From the NCBI GenBank assembly GCA_964487355.1, contig CAZAPS010000003.1, positions 1 to 64,000 of the forward strand: a stretch of DNA of 64,000 nucleotides. The letters run 5' to 3'. Within the stretch, counting starts at the first letter, position 1. Every line of letters begins with the position of its first letter. The DNA is from JAXGYX01 sp964487355 (GTDB lineage Bacteria > Bacillota > Clostridia > Saccharofermentanales > Fastidiosipilaceae). The position numbers were made by a program, and so were the translations under genes. Shown in pieces: positions 1 to 8,892 of the stretch. The notes beneath the pieces are model-generated. The model worked only from the letters and a program-made list of their open reading frames with translations, ran no database searches and was not told the origin of the DNA.

Positions 1-2
1 AC

Positions 3-1520
3 ACAGTCAACGCGCTTACAATGAGCGACCACAATCTTCCCCAGAGCATCACTGTATTTGAAGATGCCGCCATCGGCGCACTGGAAGAGGCGGTCGCCAA
101 TAGAAAAATGACGATCAAAAAAGCTGAAAAACTAAAGACCGTCATTATTCCCAACGATATCAAGCGCCCGGCAGATCTAACGATCGCGAAAGTGGAGACG
201 CCTGAGTCCGCCACCGATCCGATCGCCACCGAACCGGCGCAAACCACGGAAGTCAAGTCGTTGGTGGCCAAGCCGATCAGCACCGCTCCGATCGCGACAT
301 TTGTCGATAATCAATTGGTTTTGACAACTGAAGCGAACGAGCAGGCCGATCCACAAGAAGAAGTGAAACCGGATGATTTCATCCCCGACGCGGCAGGCGC
401 CACGGATCCATCCGAGGCGGAATCCGACGAAGACCAAACTGACACTTCTTCCACTCCAACCGACAATCCTGAAAAGGAGACCGAATCCACAGAGATCGAC
501 GCATCAGCGGAAAAAACGGACGAATCCGAACAGGATAATGAAACCGATGATTCCGACACTGACGCGAAGGTCACAGATCAAACAAAAAAATCTTCAGCGG
601 ACAGTCCGTCCGAAAAAACCTCGACCGAAAAAAATTCAGCAAAAAAATCTTCTGAAGACGCTCTGTCTGAATTGACCGCGGCGAAAGATCTTTTGAGCGG
701 AATGACAGCGGACGACAAAACAGATGTGGGCGCGCAAAGCACCCTTCCCATGGTTTCTGAACCGGTAAAGCAAACTTCGGTCATGGCCGAGGTCAAAGAC
801 ACAACCGTTTCTTCAGCAGAAGACACCTCCGCCTCGCAAAGCGAATCTACCGCGGCGACCGAGGAGGAAGAATTCGCGATTTTCCTGCAGGACATCAAAG
901 ATGGCGCCGCCGCTAACAAAGAGGCCGCCAAGCCTGCCGAACCTCAAGCCACCCAGGTGAAAACACAGACATCTCTGGGCGCTGACATCGAGGCCGCCAT
1001 CGAGGCGAAAGAAATTAGCGAACAGCACGACGCTGAGCTTGCGGCAATCATTTCCAACGCCGCGAAGGAAGCCGCTGAAAAGGCCGAAGAAGCTGAAAAA
1101 GAGGCCGCCAGAAAAGCCGAAGAAGCCGAAATGCGTAAATACGCGATCGAGGTGTCGGACGCGGATCGTCAATTGTTCTACGGCATCATGGCCGCCGAGT
1201 GCGGATCCTGGTGGGATTACGACGGTTGCCTGATGATCGCTCAGACGGTCACCAACCGTGTCAGAAACACCGGTGGAACATTGCGCGGTGTGTTGACCGC
1301 TCCGGGGCAGTTCACCACCTATTCCAACGGCATGTGGCAGACCCGTACCCCGACCGCCGCCCAAAGACAGGCAGCGGATGACGCTTTGGCCGGCAAACGG
1401 ATCATCGCGAACGATGTGACCTATTTTTGCACCAACGCGTCTTATCGCAGAAGCAGCTGGTTTCAATCTTTGGATCATCGCCACACCTACGACAACACCG
1501 AGTTCTTCGCAACATGGTAA
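3..1520 (+). CDS. SleB-type cell-wall hydrolase with long acidic linker (5' end cut by window)
   Basis: The last ~120 residues carry a Hydrolase_2/SleB domain: an AAECGSWWDYDG segment with the conserved Glu, then IAQTVTNRV, a GQFTTYSNG stretch and a Cys near DVTYFC. This family cleaves peptidoglycan, in spore cortex or in vegetative walls. Before it lie about 250 residues of Asp/Glu/Ser/Thr-rich, probably disordered linker, then an Ala/Glu-rich segment (about residues 340-375) likely to form a coiled coil. The frame is open to the left edge and the first ATG (position 21) has no ribosome binding site. The gene therefore probably begins upstream, where a signal peptide or anchor would be expected. 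The family call is firm for the C-terminus; the role of the rest is unknown. Confidence 0.8.
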   Translation, partial: TVNALTMSDHNLPQSITVFEDAAIGALEEAVANRKMTIKKAEKLKTVIIPNDIKRPADLTIAKVETPESATDPIATEPAQTTEVKSLVAKPISTAPIATFVDNQLVLTTEANEQADPQEEVKPDDFIPDAAGATDPSEAESDEDQTDTSSTPTDNPEKETESTEIDASAEKTDESEQDNETDDSDTDAKVTDQTKKSSADSPSEKTSTEKNSAKKSSEDALSELTAAKDLLSGMTADDKTDVGAQSTLPMVSEPVKQTSVMAEVKDTTVSSAEDTSASQSESTAATEEEEFAIFLQDIKDGAAANKEAAKPAEPQATQVKTQTSLGADIEAAIEAKEISEQHDAELAAIISNAAKEAAEKAEEAEKEAARKAEEAEMRKYAIEVSDADRQLFYGIMAAECGSWWDYDGCLMIAQTVTNRVRNTGGTLRGVLTAPGQFTTYSNGMWQTRTPTAAQRQAADDALAGKRIIANDVTYFCTNASYRRSSWFQSLDHRHTYDNTEFFATW

Positions 1521-1572
1521 GTCGGTAGTCGTTGGTTTGTGACAACCGAAGCTTCATAAAACAATGAATGAC

Positions 1573-1611
1573 GAACCCCCCGTGGACGATAGTTGTCCGC
1601 GGGGGGTTTTT
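1573..1611 (+). terminator. Rho-independent terminator of the SleB-type gene
   Basis: A 14-bp G/C-rich stem (AACCCCCCGTGGAC paired with its complement, one G-U) with a short loop is followed by a T run. It lies 50 bases after the stop codon. Confidence 0.85.
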
Positions 1612-1658
1612 CATTAGCAGGTCCGTTTTAATTGTCACGCCACATTCACGATGGGTGG

Positions 1659-3728
1659 TCACTCAAGAGGCCGGACAATTGAATCGATGTACTCACAAAT
1701 TTCCGGAAGTTCCGCGCGATAGATGGTCAGACGGCTTTCATAGAGATATGGATCATCAAAACCTCCGTCTTCCGGAATTGTAAATCTGTAAGCCTTCAGT
1801 TTTTCAATCCCCAGCTCTTGTGCCTTCGATTGATTAATCAACACGTTCGGCCACTGATTGATCACATATCGAGTGTTCACCTTCAATGAATAATCACCCA
1901 ATAAATCATCACTTTGGAAGAAATAATTCCCTCCATTGTAATAATATGACTGTTCAGGAATCGCGATCGGCATCAGACGCGCCCGCAACATGTCCAGGAC
2001 GGCGTCCATCTCATCTTCGCTCAAATCGATCTTGTCGAGCGCGTACGAGTCACGTTCAGCCAATTCCGGCGCATACGAACCATCCGGATCGATGGTGGAG
2101 CCCATCCATAGGCCGGGAGCCGGTTTCGCCCGCGAAGTCACCGAAAGTGTCGGGTTTGTATAGGCGGTCAGCAATTCACTGGTTTGCAGCCGCGAGGTCA
2201 GCTCCCGCTCTTCATAAAAATTAATCAAATAAGTACGGATGACAGTCTTTCCATTTGGTTCAATAAACGCCAAATTGACTTCCTTTGGATAAGTGTCATA
2301 AAAATAAGCCTGCGCCAACGAAGATAACTCCTCCGTTACTGATTCATAAAAATAGGACCGGTCAAAATGTTTGTTATAAGGCTTATAGAGGCCCAGCTCA
2401 CCTCGGCTCTTTTGTTTGCTGTTTTCCGCGATTTGAATCGCCAGCTCCGCCTCCGCGGAATGCTCATCCGTCGATAAGTACAAGCTGCCTGAAACACCGT
2501 TGTACGGCATGTCCAGAACGACCGCGCTCAGTGATTCGACCGATGGTCTGTAACGGTTGATCCCAAATCCATCCAGACTAATGAAAAATGCGATCACAGC
2601 GATCAAAATCAATGTCACGGCGTACTGAGCCATGCTGCGCAGTAGCGTCTTGGCGCCCCGCGCGACAATCAGTTCGACAATGATGTGCGCCAATAAAGAA
2701 CCGATCAACAGGCTAATCACATCTGCTGCCACACTGCCGGTTATCGGCGCGAAAATCGCGCTGGCGGCAAAAGCGCTGGTTAAAGTGATCAAAACGCGGA
2801 TAACCATGTACAAAGGTTCGCGGGTCGACAACGCTTCAGCCTTTTCACTGGGTCGCCTCACGTAGATGACAAAAGCCAGAACCAGGCAAATCAAACCAAA
2901 CAACAGCCAATACAGGCTTCCCAACTCAAATTCATTTTGACCGTATCCGAATAACGCGGAGCTCGAAAAATATCCCACAATCGGTGAAAACATGCTGATG
3001 ATGGCGCGTAGGATCGGAGATCGATAATCCATCGTTAGACCCGGCACAGTGCTCGCGTAACGACTGTACAGCAACGCCACCAACCCCGGCCAAAGACCAT
3101 TGATTGAGAAGGTCGCGGCGATGGCGTCAAAAGATGATCCCAACGATACATAGATCACAAGCAGCATGGACGTGCCGGCGAACAACGTCATCACGCCTCT
3201 CATGAACACCGTAAGGTAATAGACGGGAAGAATGGTGGTCTCAAGTTGTGGGTGTAGGCCCATCATGCCGGGCGTCAAGGGAATCGAACCAAGGACCGCC
3301 ATTCCCCAGATACCGATCAACAGCAAAGGCAGCAGCAACAAAACCGCGCTCGCCGCGTATTTGGCCAAAAACAAGGTCGAACGGCGGATCGGCAGGCTGT
3401 GCCACAGGTCAACCTCAACACTTTTATGCATATAACCAAAAATTCGAACCAGCAGGACGATCGCGACCAATCCCGCCAGTGGAATGATCAAAAGGCTATA
3501 CGAATAGATCAGCTGATCGGGCACATATGAAAGGCTGTCCGGCGTGCCTCCGGCCCAACTTCGGCTCATATAGTATGAGATGGGATGTATTAAAGTCAGC
3601 ATCCCCAGCAAAATCAAACTGATTCCATAGTTTTTACGGATTGTGTGGACAAAGATATCAAGGAAGCGGCGAGCGTCCGATTTGTGTTTTTGTCCTTTTT
3701 GTTCAATTGAGGATGTTAATGACATCAT
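1659..3728 (-). CDS. ABC transporter permease with large C-terminal domain
   Basis: A 689-residue integral membrane protein. Hydrophobic segments are visible at about residues 35-60, 80-115, 130-155, 175-205, 245-270, 285-300 and 310-380. A soluble domain of about 300 residues follows and probably faces outside. The organisation resembles permeases of YtrC/bacitracin-type ABC exporters. The start overlaps the ATPase gene by 26 bases and has a GGAGGTG site seven bases ahead of ATG, so the two are translationally coupled. Third gene of a GntR-ATPase-permease operon, probably handling cell-envelope stress or a peptide or antibiotic. The substrate cannot be read from sequence. Confidence 0.75.
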   Translation of the reverse strand: MMSLTSSIEQKGQKHKSDARRFLDIFVHTIRKNYGISLILLGMLTLIHPISYYMSRSWAGGTPDSLSYVPDQLIYSYSLLIIPLAGLVAIVLLVRIFGYMHKSVEVDLWHSLPIRRSTLFLAKYAASAVLLLLPLLLIGIWGMAVLGSIPLTPGMMGLHPQLETTILPVYYLTVFMRGVMTLFAGTSMLLVIYVSLGSSFDAIAATFSINGLWPGLVALLYSRYASTVPGLTMDYRSPILRAIISMFSPIVGYFSSSALFGYGQNEFELGSLYWLLFGLICLVLAFVIYVRRPSEKAEALSTREPLYMVIRVLITLTSAFAASAIFAPITGSVAADVISLLIGSLLAHIIVELIVARGAKTLLRSMAQYAVTLILIAVIAFFISLDGFGINRYRPSVESLSAVVLDMPYNGVSGSLYLSTDEHSAEAELAIQIAENSKQKSRGELGLYKPYNKHFDRSYFYESVTEELSSLAQAYFYDTYPKEVNLAFIEPNGKTVIRTYLINFYEERELTSRLQTSELLTAYTNPTLSVTSRAKPAPGLWMGSTIDPDGSYAPELAERDSYALDKIDLSEDEMDAVLDMLRARLMPIAIPEQSYYYNGGNYFFQSDDLLGDYSLKVNTRYVINQWPNVLINQSKAQELGIEKLKAYRFTIPEDGGFDDPYLYESRLTIYRAELPEICEYIDSIVRPLE

Positions 3729-4620
3729 AGCCCTTCACCTCCAAACTCTGTATGAAAATCTCTTCCAGCGTCAGTGGCAGCACATCCAACACCAGGGGAC
3801 GTTGTTGTCCCAGCAATGTGGTCACTTCTTCGCGATTGCCCTTCACAACTAAATTTTGAATTGATCCGTTTTCTTGAAAACTAAGTAGATTCAACCCCAT
3901 CGCCTCGTAATTAGCACGCGTTTTTCTCTGAGAATAGGCCACCTGGATTTTACAAAGCCCCAGTTTCAAATCGTCCAACTCCTGTTCAAAAATAATCCCT
4001 CCTTGATGCAACAATCCGACATTGTCACAAAAATCTTCCAATTCCCGCAGATTGTGCGAGGAAATGATAACTGTCAAACCGCGATCGGCGACTTCCTTTG
4101 CCAAAATGCGTTTCAGCACCTGCCGCATAACCGGATCCAGACCGTCAAACGCCTCGTCCAGCAACAACAAATCAGGAGAGGTTGAAATGGCCAGAATCAA
4201 CTCCGCCTGTCTTTGCATCCCCCGCGAAAATGTCTTTAGACGCGCTTTGGGATTCAGGCGAAACACCTCAGTCAAATGTCGGTATAAATTTTCATTAAAA
4301 TTCGGATACAGCCGCGCATATAAGTCACGCATCTCCTTCAATGATGATTGAGGAATGAAACTTGGCGTGTCCGGCACCAGCAAGACTCTTTCTTTGACAT
4401 CCGGTTGGTCATAAATGGGTCTGCCATAAATCAGACAGGTCCCCTCCGTCTGCCGATAGATGCCGGCTAAAATCCTCAAAAAAGTCGATTTGCCCGCGCC
4501 GTTTGAGCCAACCAAGCCGTAAATGGAGCCGGCGAATATGGAATTATTCAAAGAGTTCAACGCAGTCGTGTCGCCAAATCGTTTGCTCAATCCTCGTGTC
4601 TCAATGATTGGCTTGCTCAT
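3703..4620 (-). CDS. ABC transporter ATP-binding protein (YtrB-like)
   Basis: About 305 residues with a Walker A motif GSNGAGKST, a signature region FSRGMQRQ (degenerate LSGGQ), Walker B LLLLDEAFDGLDP and the switch His in SSHN. It should supply ATP hydrolysis for the permease encoded next. The ATG at 4620, preceded by GGGGGGAGCGGG, is preferred over an ATG nine codons upstream that opens a Lys-rich stretch. Its first bases overlap the end of the GntR gene, typical of YtrA-type regulator/ABC operons. The C-terminal 80 residues are a divergent accessory domain found in this exporter group. Confidence 0.88.
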   Translation of the reverse strand: MSKPIIETRGLSKRFGDTTALNSLNNSIFAGSIYGLVGSNGAGKSTFLRILAGIYRQTEGTCLIYGRPIYDQPDVKERVLLVPDTPSFIPQSSLKEMRDLYARLYPNFNENLYRHLTEVFRLNPKARLKTFSRGMQRQAELILAISTSPDLLLLDEAFDGLDPVMRQVLKRILAKEVADRGLTVIISSHNLRELEDFCDNVGLLHQGGIIFEQELDDLKLGLCKIQVAYSQRKTRANYEAMGLNLLSFQENGSIQNLVVKGNREEVTTLLGQQRPLVLDVLPLTLEEIFIQSLEVKGYDVINILN

Positions 4621-5002
4621 CCCGCTCCCCCCTTTCTTTTTCTTCATTTAAAAGTTCGTTGATTATGGTTTCAATTTCTTCAAGTGTGACACCAAAATTT
4701 TGAACTTCTCGTATCAGCTCAATGAACCGCCCGCGGAATTGCCTGCGCAACTCCAAATCGATTTTCTTGGATGGGCCTACAAAACTACCTTTACCCGGAA
4801 TCGTGTAGGTAACCTCGTCGCGCTCCAACTCGCGATACGCCTTTTGGACAGTATTGGGATTGATACCCAAATCGACCGCCAGTTGACGCATGGTCGGCAG
4901 TTGATCGCCTTCCCGCAAATTTCCCAACACAATATTTTTCAATATGCTTTGAACAATTTGCAGGTAGATCGGGTCACGGTTCTTATAGTCGATTTCGATC
5001 AT
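4601..5002 (-). CDS. GntR-family (YtrA subfamily) transcriptional repressor
   Basis: A short GntR protein of 133 residues: an N-terminal winged helix-turn-helix (DPIYLQIVQSILKNI, then LPTMRQLAVDLGINPNTVQKAYRELE) and only a short C-terminal dimerisation helix pair, as in YtrA. It should repress its own operon. The start at 5002 follows GGGAGAAGGAGTG. A longer frame starting at 5080 is impossible if the promoter called at 5058-5087 is right, because that ATG would lie between the -35 and -10 boxes. It overlaps the following ATPase gene by 20 bases. Confidence 0.88.
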   Translation of the reverse strand: MIEIDYKNRDPIYLQIVQSILKNIVLGNLREGDQLPTMRQLAVDLGINPNTVQKAYRELERDEVTYTIPGKGSFVGPSKKIDLELRRQFRGRFIELIREVQNFGVTLEEIETIINELLNEEKERGERDEQANH

Positions 5003-5037
5003 CACTCCTTCTCCCTTCACAAAATCAGCGGCGCTTA

Positions 5038-5069
5038 TTGCACCATCTGTACTAGTCATGATAGTGCAA
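5038..5069. promoter_or_regulatory. Palindromic operator, probably for the YtrA-type repressor
   Basis: A 32-base dyad: the outer TTGCAC...GTGCAA arms are perfect and 12 of 16 positions of each half match. It covers the -10 box and the transcription start region of the GntR operon, so binding would block transcription. Assigning it to the GntR protein is inference from position. Confidence 0.65.
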
Positions 5070-5087
5070 GTAGTCTTCATTTGTCAA
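5058..5087 (-). promoter_or_regulatory. Promoter of the GntR-ABC operon
   Basis: On the minus strand TTGACA and TATCAT are separated by 18 bases, a near-consensus housekeeping promoter. The -10 box sits inside the palindrome at 5038-5069. Confidence 0.75.
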
Positions 5088-5111
5088 TCATTCGGTTCAC
5101 CGCTTTTACGC

Positions 5112-5155
5112 AAAAAAGAATCCTTGGACGGAGAGCGCCCGCCACAAGGATTCTT
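5112..5155 (-). terminator. Rho-independent terminator of pfkA
   Basis: A 10-bp perfect stem (AGAATCCTTG and complement) with a GC-rich loop. A T run follows on the minus strand, about 60 bases past the pfkA stop. Confidence 0.8.
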
Positions 5156-5214
5156 TCATTCAAGTTAGTTCAACTGTCGATTGATCACCCACCGGTCAAT
5201 TGATCGTCCGCCGA

Positions 5215-6303
5215 TCATTCGTCTCCGAAATAGATGCCCAACTCGCGCGCCGCCACGATCAACTCGTCATTGGGGTCGATATACTTCAATTTGCCCGCGA
5301 CGTCCGTCAGGGGAACCTTTGTCATGTTGCGTCCTTTGACACCCACCATATAGCCATATTCTTCGGCGATGATCATCTCTCCCGCTTTCGCTCCGCAGCG
5401 CGTAGCCAACAGGCGGTCATACGCGCAGGGTTCTCCACCACGCTGGTAGTGTCCCGGCACCACGACGCGCACCTCCTGGTCGATCACCTGGTTTAGCTCA
5501 TGCTCCAATTGAAACGCCACCGAAGGATAAGGGAAGTCTTCCATATATCTTCTATAATCCTTCTTCGACATCGCCGCCTCTTCCAGGTTCATCGCGCCCT
5601 CGGCCATCGCGATGATCGAAAAACGTTTGTTGTTCTCGGTACGCTCGTTGATCGCGTTTTTGATGGACTCTATGCTGTACGGAATCTCAGGCAGCAAAAT
5701 GATGTCCGCGCCACCGGCCAATCCCGCGTATAGCGCCAGCCAGCCGACTTTGTGTCCCATAATTTCAATTATGAAGGTACGGCTGTGTGAGTCGGCGGTC
5801 GTGTGAATGTTGTCGATCACGTTGGTCGCGATATCGATCGCGCTTTGGAAACCAAATGTATAGTCTGTTCCCCACAGGTCGTTGTCGATCGTCTTTGGCA
5901 AAGTAATCACGTTCAAGCCCGCCTCGCTCAGCATATTCGCGCTTTTATGCGTGCCGTTGCCGCCCAAAACCACCAGACAATCCAAATTCAAGCGGTAATA
6001 GGTGTCGATCATAGCCTGTCTTCTGGAAACTCCGTCGGGCTCTTTTTCCGAAGCGGGCAACTCCATCTCCTTGAACGGCATGCGCGAGGTGCCCAGGATC
6101 GTGCCGCCGGTCGTCAAAATGCCTGAAAAGTCAGCCGGAGTCATCAGACGGTATTTGCTCTTCACGAGTCCTTTGTATCCATCAAAGAATCCGTAGATCT
6201 CCACTCGCTTGACCTGCTCGAACAGCGTCTTCGCCACCCCACGCATCGCGGCGTTCAAGCCTTGGCAATCACCGCCACTGGTCAACATTCCAATTTTCAA
6301 CAT
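5215..6303 (-). CDS. pfkA: 6-phosphofructokinase
   Basis: Phosphorylates fructose 6-phosphate in glycolysis. The 362 residues show the phosphate loop TSGGDCQGLN (8-17), GGNGT (114-118), the catalytic PKTIDND (136-142) and MGHKVGW. The residue pair that separates donors reads Gly117 (E. coli 104, ATP-type) with Lys137 (E. coli 124, as in PPi-type and clade III enzymes). The usual Asp at E. coli 103 is Asn116. This fits the clade III/mixed-substrate group, with ATP use favoured by Gly117; the donor is an inference. The start at 6303 has GAGGAGGAAGG ahead of it; an in-frame ATG 13 codons upstream lacks one. Single gene with its own terminator. Confidence 0.9.
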   Translation of the reverse strand: MLKIGMLTSGGDCQGLNAAMRGVAKTLFEQVKRVEIYGFFDGYKGLVKSKYRLMTPADFSGILTTGGTILGTSRMPFKEMELPASEKEPDGVSRRQAMIDTYYRLNLDCLVVLGGNGTHKSANMLSEAGLNVITLPKTIDNDLWGTDYTFGFQSAIDIATNVIDNIHTTADSHSRTFIIEIMGHKVGWLALYAGLAGGADIILLPEIPYSIESIKNAINERTENNKRFSIIAMAEGAMNLEEAAMSKKDYRRYMEDFPYPSVAFQLEHELNQVIDQEVRVVVPGHYQRGGEPCAYDRLLATRCGAKAGEMIIAEEYGYMVGVKGRNMTKVPLTDVAGKLKYIDPNDELIVAARELGIYFGDE

Positions 6304-6454
6304 GTCCCTTCCTCCTCGATTGCTTACATTGCTGCTGTTCACTCATCACCGGTTTTAAATCCATAGCGGAATAATTCAGATGAAGATTTACACGATTGTC
6401 TGACAGGCCGGAAAACATAGGTTAAAATGTTATGCAAAGTGCGAAAAAAGCTCG

Positions 6455-6483
6455 TAATATTGTGTTACTTTAACAAAATATTA
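6455..6483. promoter_or_regulatory. 29-base AT-rich palindrome between pfkA and the 2H gene
   Basis: TAATATTGTGTT and AACAAAATATTA form inverted arms that match at 11 of 12 positions around a 5-base centre. A plus-strand TTGTGT-16-TACACT promoter-like pair (6460-6487) overlaps it. The TTTAACAA half resembles redox-regulator Rex half-sites, but spacing and left arm do not fit exactly. It could control pfkA, the 2H gene, or both. Confidence 0.45.
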
Positions 6484-6592
6484 CACTACAACGCATGTTT
6501 TCGCTATTGAATTCTACTCTTAGGTTGTTAAGAGCAAAACTTTTCGACGCGGAGCGTGAAACTCCGGCGTCATATTCCGGAAGGAAAATGAT

Positions 6593-7168
6593 ATGTTGAT
6601 TGACATCGCCTTATTGACCGGTATCGCAATTCACAATCTATCTCGTGAACTGTCGCTGATGCTGGACAGAAAATATGGTCTGGGGCTCGACAGCAGCCGC
6701 TTCCCCACCCATGTCACATTGAAGCAGGCATTCTCGTTTGATGGAAACATCAAGGATCTGGTGCAGGTGTTTGACGCTTTCTGCCTTATGACGCCTCCGC
6801 CGATCTTGCGCTACAGTGGCATCGAGGCGGTGCCGGGTAGAAATGACACCACAATCATTTGGCTGGACATCGTGCCGGACGAAACTCTCTGGAACATGCA
6901 CAAACTGCTGCTCGAGCTGCTCGCCAGAAACTGCGCTGTCAAGCCGGGCGATCTGGATGGCGACAGCTGGCGGTTTCACACCACCCTCGCCCAGGCGGTC
7001 ATTGATCCTTACGCGTTGCCGGCGATCATCGCCGACGCCAAACAATTCATCAATCAGCTAAACAGCCAGGCAACTTCCGCCGTCATGCTGATCACGCCAC
7101 CCGGCCGGCCGGAAGTCCCCGAGGAGTCCGTCTCGTACCGCATCCAGCGCCTCTCCGGCCCATTTTGA
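6593..7168 (+). CDS. 2H phosphoesterase-superfamily protein (2'-5' RNA ligase-like)
   Basis: 191 residues with the two histidine motifs of the 2H superfamily: HVTLKQAF near residue 40 and HTTLAQAV near residue 126. Known members hydrolyse cyclic nucleotide phosphodiester bonds or join RNA ends. The individual substrate cannot be read. The ATG is preceded by GGAAGGAAA. Free-standing gene, convergent with the nuclease gene downstream; no clear terminator lies between them. Confidence 0.75.
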   Translation: MLIDIALLTGIAIHNLSRELSLMLDRKYGLGLDSSRFPTHVTLKQAFSFDGNIKDLVQVFDAFCLMTPPPILRYSGIEAVPGRNDTTIIWLDIVPDETLWNMHKLLLELLARNCAVKPGDLDGDSWRFHTTLAQAVIDPYALPAIIADAKQFINQLNSQATSAVMLITPPGRPEVPEESVSYRIQRLSGPF

Positions 7169-7234
7169 AAGACGCGTTCCCACTTTTATCGTTGGCGCGC
7201 CAATCCGAACCGTCGACATAACGACCTCGCCGAA

Positions 7235-7813
7235 TTATTTGTCGCGCTGAGAGGCGTTGGCCCAATCACTTTTAAATTCTTTTATGTATTTTATATTAGG
7301 TGGCCTTGTCATCAGCTTGGCGTGCCCTTCTCGAATCAATGTGCGGTTGAACATCGAACCATCTTCCATCCAGACATAGACCAGCAGGCGGCCATATTGA
7401 TCCCGCTGCTCCTGATCAAATTCAAGATAGACAGTCGCGCCATCCAAATGACGGGCGGTGAACTCAGACGCGATCACGCCTTCCGGCGTATTGCGCGACT
7501 CGTCCTGCGCGACGCTTTCCGGTGTGTCGATGCCAATCATGCGCAGTCGCTCACGCTCACCATCCACCCTGGCGATGAAGGTGTCTCCATCCACCACGCG
7601 CTCCACCTCGACCTGCACGACATCAACCGGTATGTCCGGGTGTTTGCGGGTTAAGTCATTCAAAGACGCCTCGGACACCACCGCCGTGCGCGTCGTCGGA
7701 ACATTGTCCACAGAAAAAAGATTGTCAAAATTGATGATTTCGTTACAGCCGGCGAGCAGACCCACCAAGCCCACGATCAAAAAGAGCCCTTTAAACCTTT
7801 TATATTGTTTCAT
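7235..7813 (-). CDS. Thermonuclease-family (SNase-like) lipoprotein
   Basis: Starts with a lipoprotein signal MKQYKRFKG...LLAGC (lipobox Cys23), so it should be anchored outside the membrane. Residues ~68-190 form a staphylococcal-nuclease fold with all key residues: VVDGDT (Asp75, Asp77), Arg91 and Asp96/Glu99 in RMIGIDTPE, and Arg142 in DQYGR. It should be an active, Ca-dependent extracellular DNA/RNA nuclease. The ATG at 7813 is chosen because it opens the signal peptide exactly. It has no clear ribosome binding site, and a possible TTGACA -35 box lies at 7844-7849, so the transcript may be nearly leaderless. Confidence 0.87.
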   Translation of the reverse strand: MKQYKRFKGLFLIVGLVGLLAGCNEIINFDNLFSVDNVPTTRTAVVSEASLNDLTRKHPDIPVDVVQVEVERVVDGDTFIARVDGERERLRMIGIDTPESVAQDESRNTPEGVIASEFTARHLDGATVYLEFDQEQRDQYGRLLVYVWMEDGSMFNRTLIREGHAKLMTRPPNIKYIKEFKSDWANASQRDK

Positions 7814-7954
7814 GCAAAGAGAATAAAATAATACAACCTTTGCTGTCAAACCTCCGATAATATAAAGGGGCTGTTCACTTCTATATATTAAAGTCGACAG
7901 ACGCGCAAAATGGCGCCGTAAATGACAAAACCGAGGAAATGGAAGGTATAGACA

Positions 7955-8866
7955 ATGGCCAAACTAGATGTCATCGCCGGTTTTTTGGGCGCGGGCAAAA
8001 CGACCTTCATCAGCCACTACATCGCCTGGCTGACCGCGCAAAACATTAAATATGCCGTCATCGAGAACGAATTTGGCGTCGCCGGCATCGATGCGGAGAC
8101 ACTGAGAGAAAAAGGCGCCAAAGTCAAGGAAATATCCGGTGGCTGCATTTGCTGCACAATGCAGGTCAGCCTGCACACTTTGCTGTCCGAACTGTCACAT
8201 GAGGTCGACCGGATCATTCTGGAGCCCTCCGGACTGTTCAACGGAGATGATTTCATCGGCATCCTGCAAAGCCCCACATTGAAGTCTTCGCTGCGGAAGG
8301 GCATGTGGCTGGGTGTTGTCGATCCGCTCGCGCTGTCGCTGTTCAGCGAACTGGAAGTTGAGGTGTTGGCCGACGAACTTGTCTTTGCCGGCAGTGTCCT
8401 GATCAGCAAAACGCGGTTGGCTGATGAGATACAGATCGCGGCGGCCGTCCGCTTCATAGAAAACATGGTTCCGGCACCCAAACCTTTGATTTTTTCCGCC
8501 GCTTGGGAATCGTACACACCTGACAGTTGGTTTCCCGAACTACAGCGCAGTGGTTTTCAGACCCGTCCTCATGAACGTAAGTCAATCAACCACAGGATGC
8601 TGTATGAAAGCGCGCGCCTGCGCCCTTCTGACGAATTCACCGAAGACCGGTTGCGTGCGATCGCAGAAGACGTCATGAGGTCGGACGCCGGGGAGATTTT
8701 GCGAATCAAAGGGTTTGTCCCCTCCAAAAGCGGTGGCGTGTTCGCGGTCAACTGCACACCCGGAAACGTGTCGATCCAACAGCTGGAAGGGCGCTTCAAG
8801 CCTGTGTTGAATATCATCGGACGCAATCTGCCGCGCGGAAAAATCAAGGAAATATTTCAAGCTTAA
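7955..8866 (+). CDS. CobW/COG0523-family GTPase, probable metallochaperone
   Basis: 303 residues: Walker A GFLGAGKTT (9-17), a GCICC metal motif (Cys64, Cys66, Cys67), EPSGL, and a C-terminal CobW_C-like domain containing RIKGFVP and a VNCTPG segment. The family couples GTP hydrolysis to delivery of zinc, cobalt or nickel to client proteins. No obvious client is adjacent and no Zur-type site was recognised. The start has GGAAGG eight bases upstream. The downstream hairpin at 8893-8943 ends the transcript. Confidence 0.88.
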   Translation: MAKLDVIAGFLGAGKTTFISHYIAWLTAQNIKYAVIENEFGVAGIDAETLREKGAKVKEISGGCICCTMQVSLHTLLSELSHEVDRIILEPSGLFNGDDFIGILQSPTLKSSLRKGMWLGVVDPLALSLFSELEVEVLADELVFAGSVLISKTRLADEIQIAAAVRFIENMVPAPKPLIFSAAWESYTPDSWFPELQRSGFQTRPHERKSINHRMLYESARLRPSDEFTEDRLRAIAEDVMRSDAGEILRIKGFVPSKSGGVFAVNCTPGNVSIQQLEGRFKPVLNIIGRNLPRGKIKEIFQA

Positions 8867-8892
8867 TCCGCCCGATGTCCTGAGCGTTGACC

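Noticed and set aside
5003..5080. Longer start for the GntR regulator at 5080
   Set aside because: The ATG falls between the -35 and -10 boxes of the operon promoter, and the added residues are not family-like.
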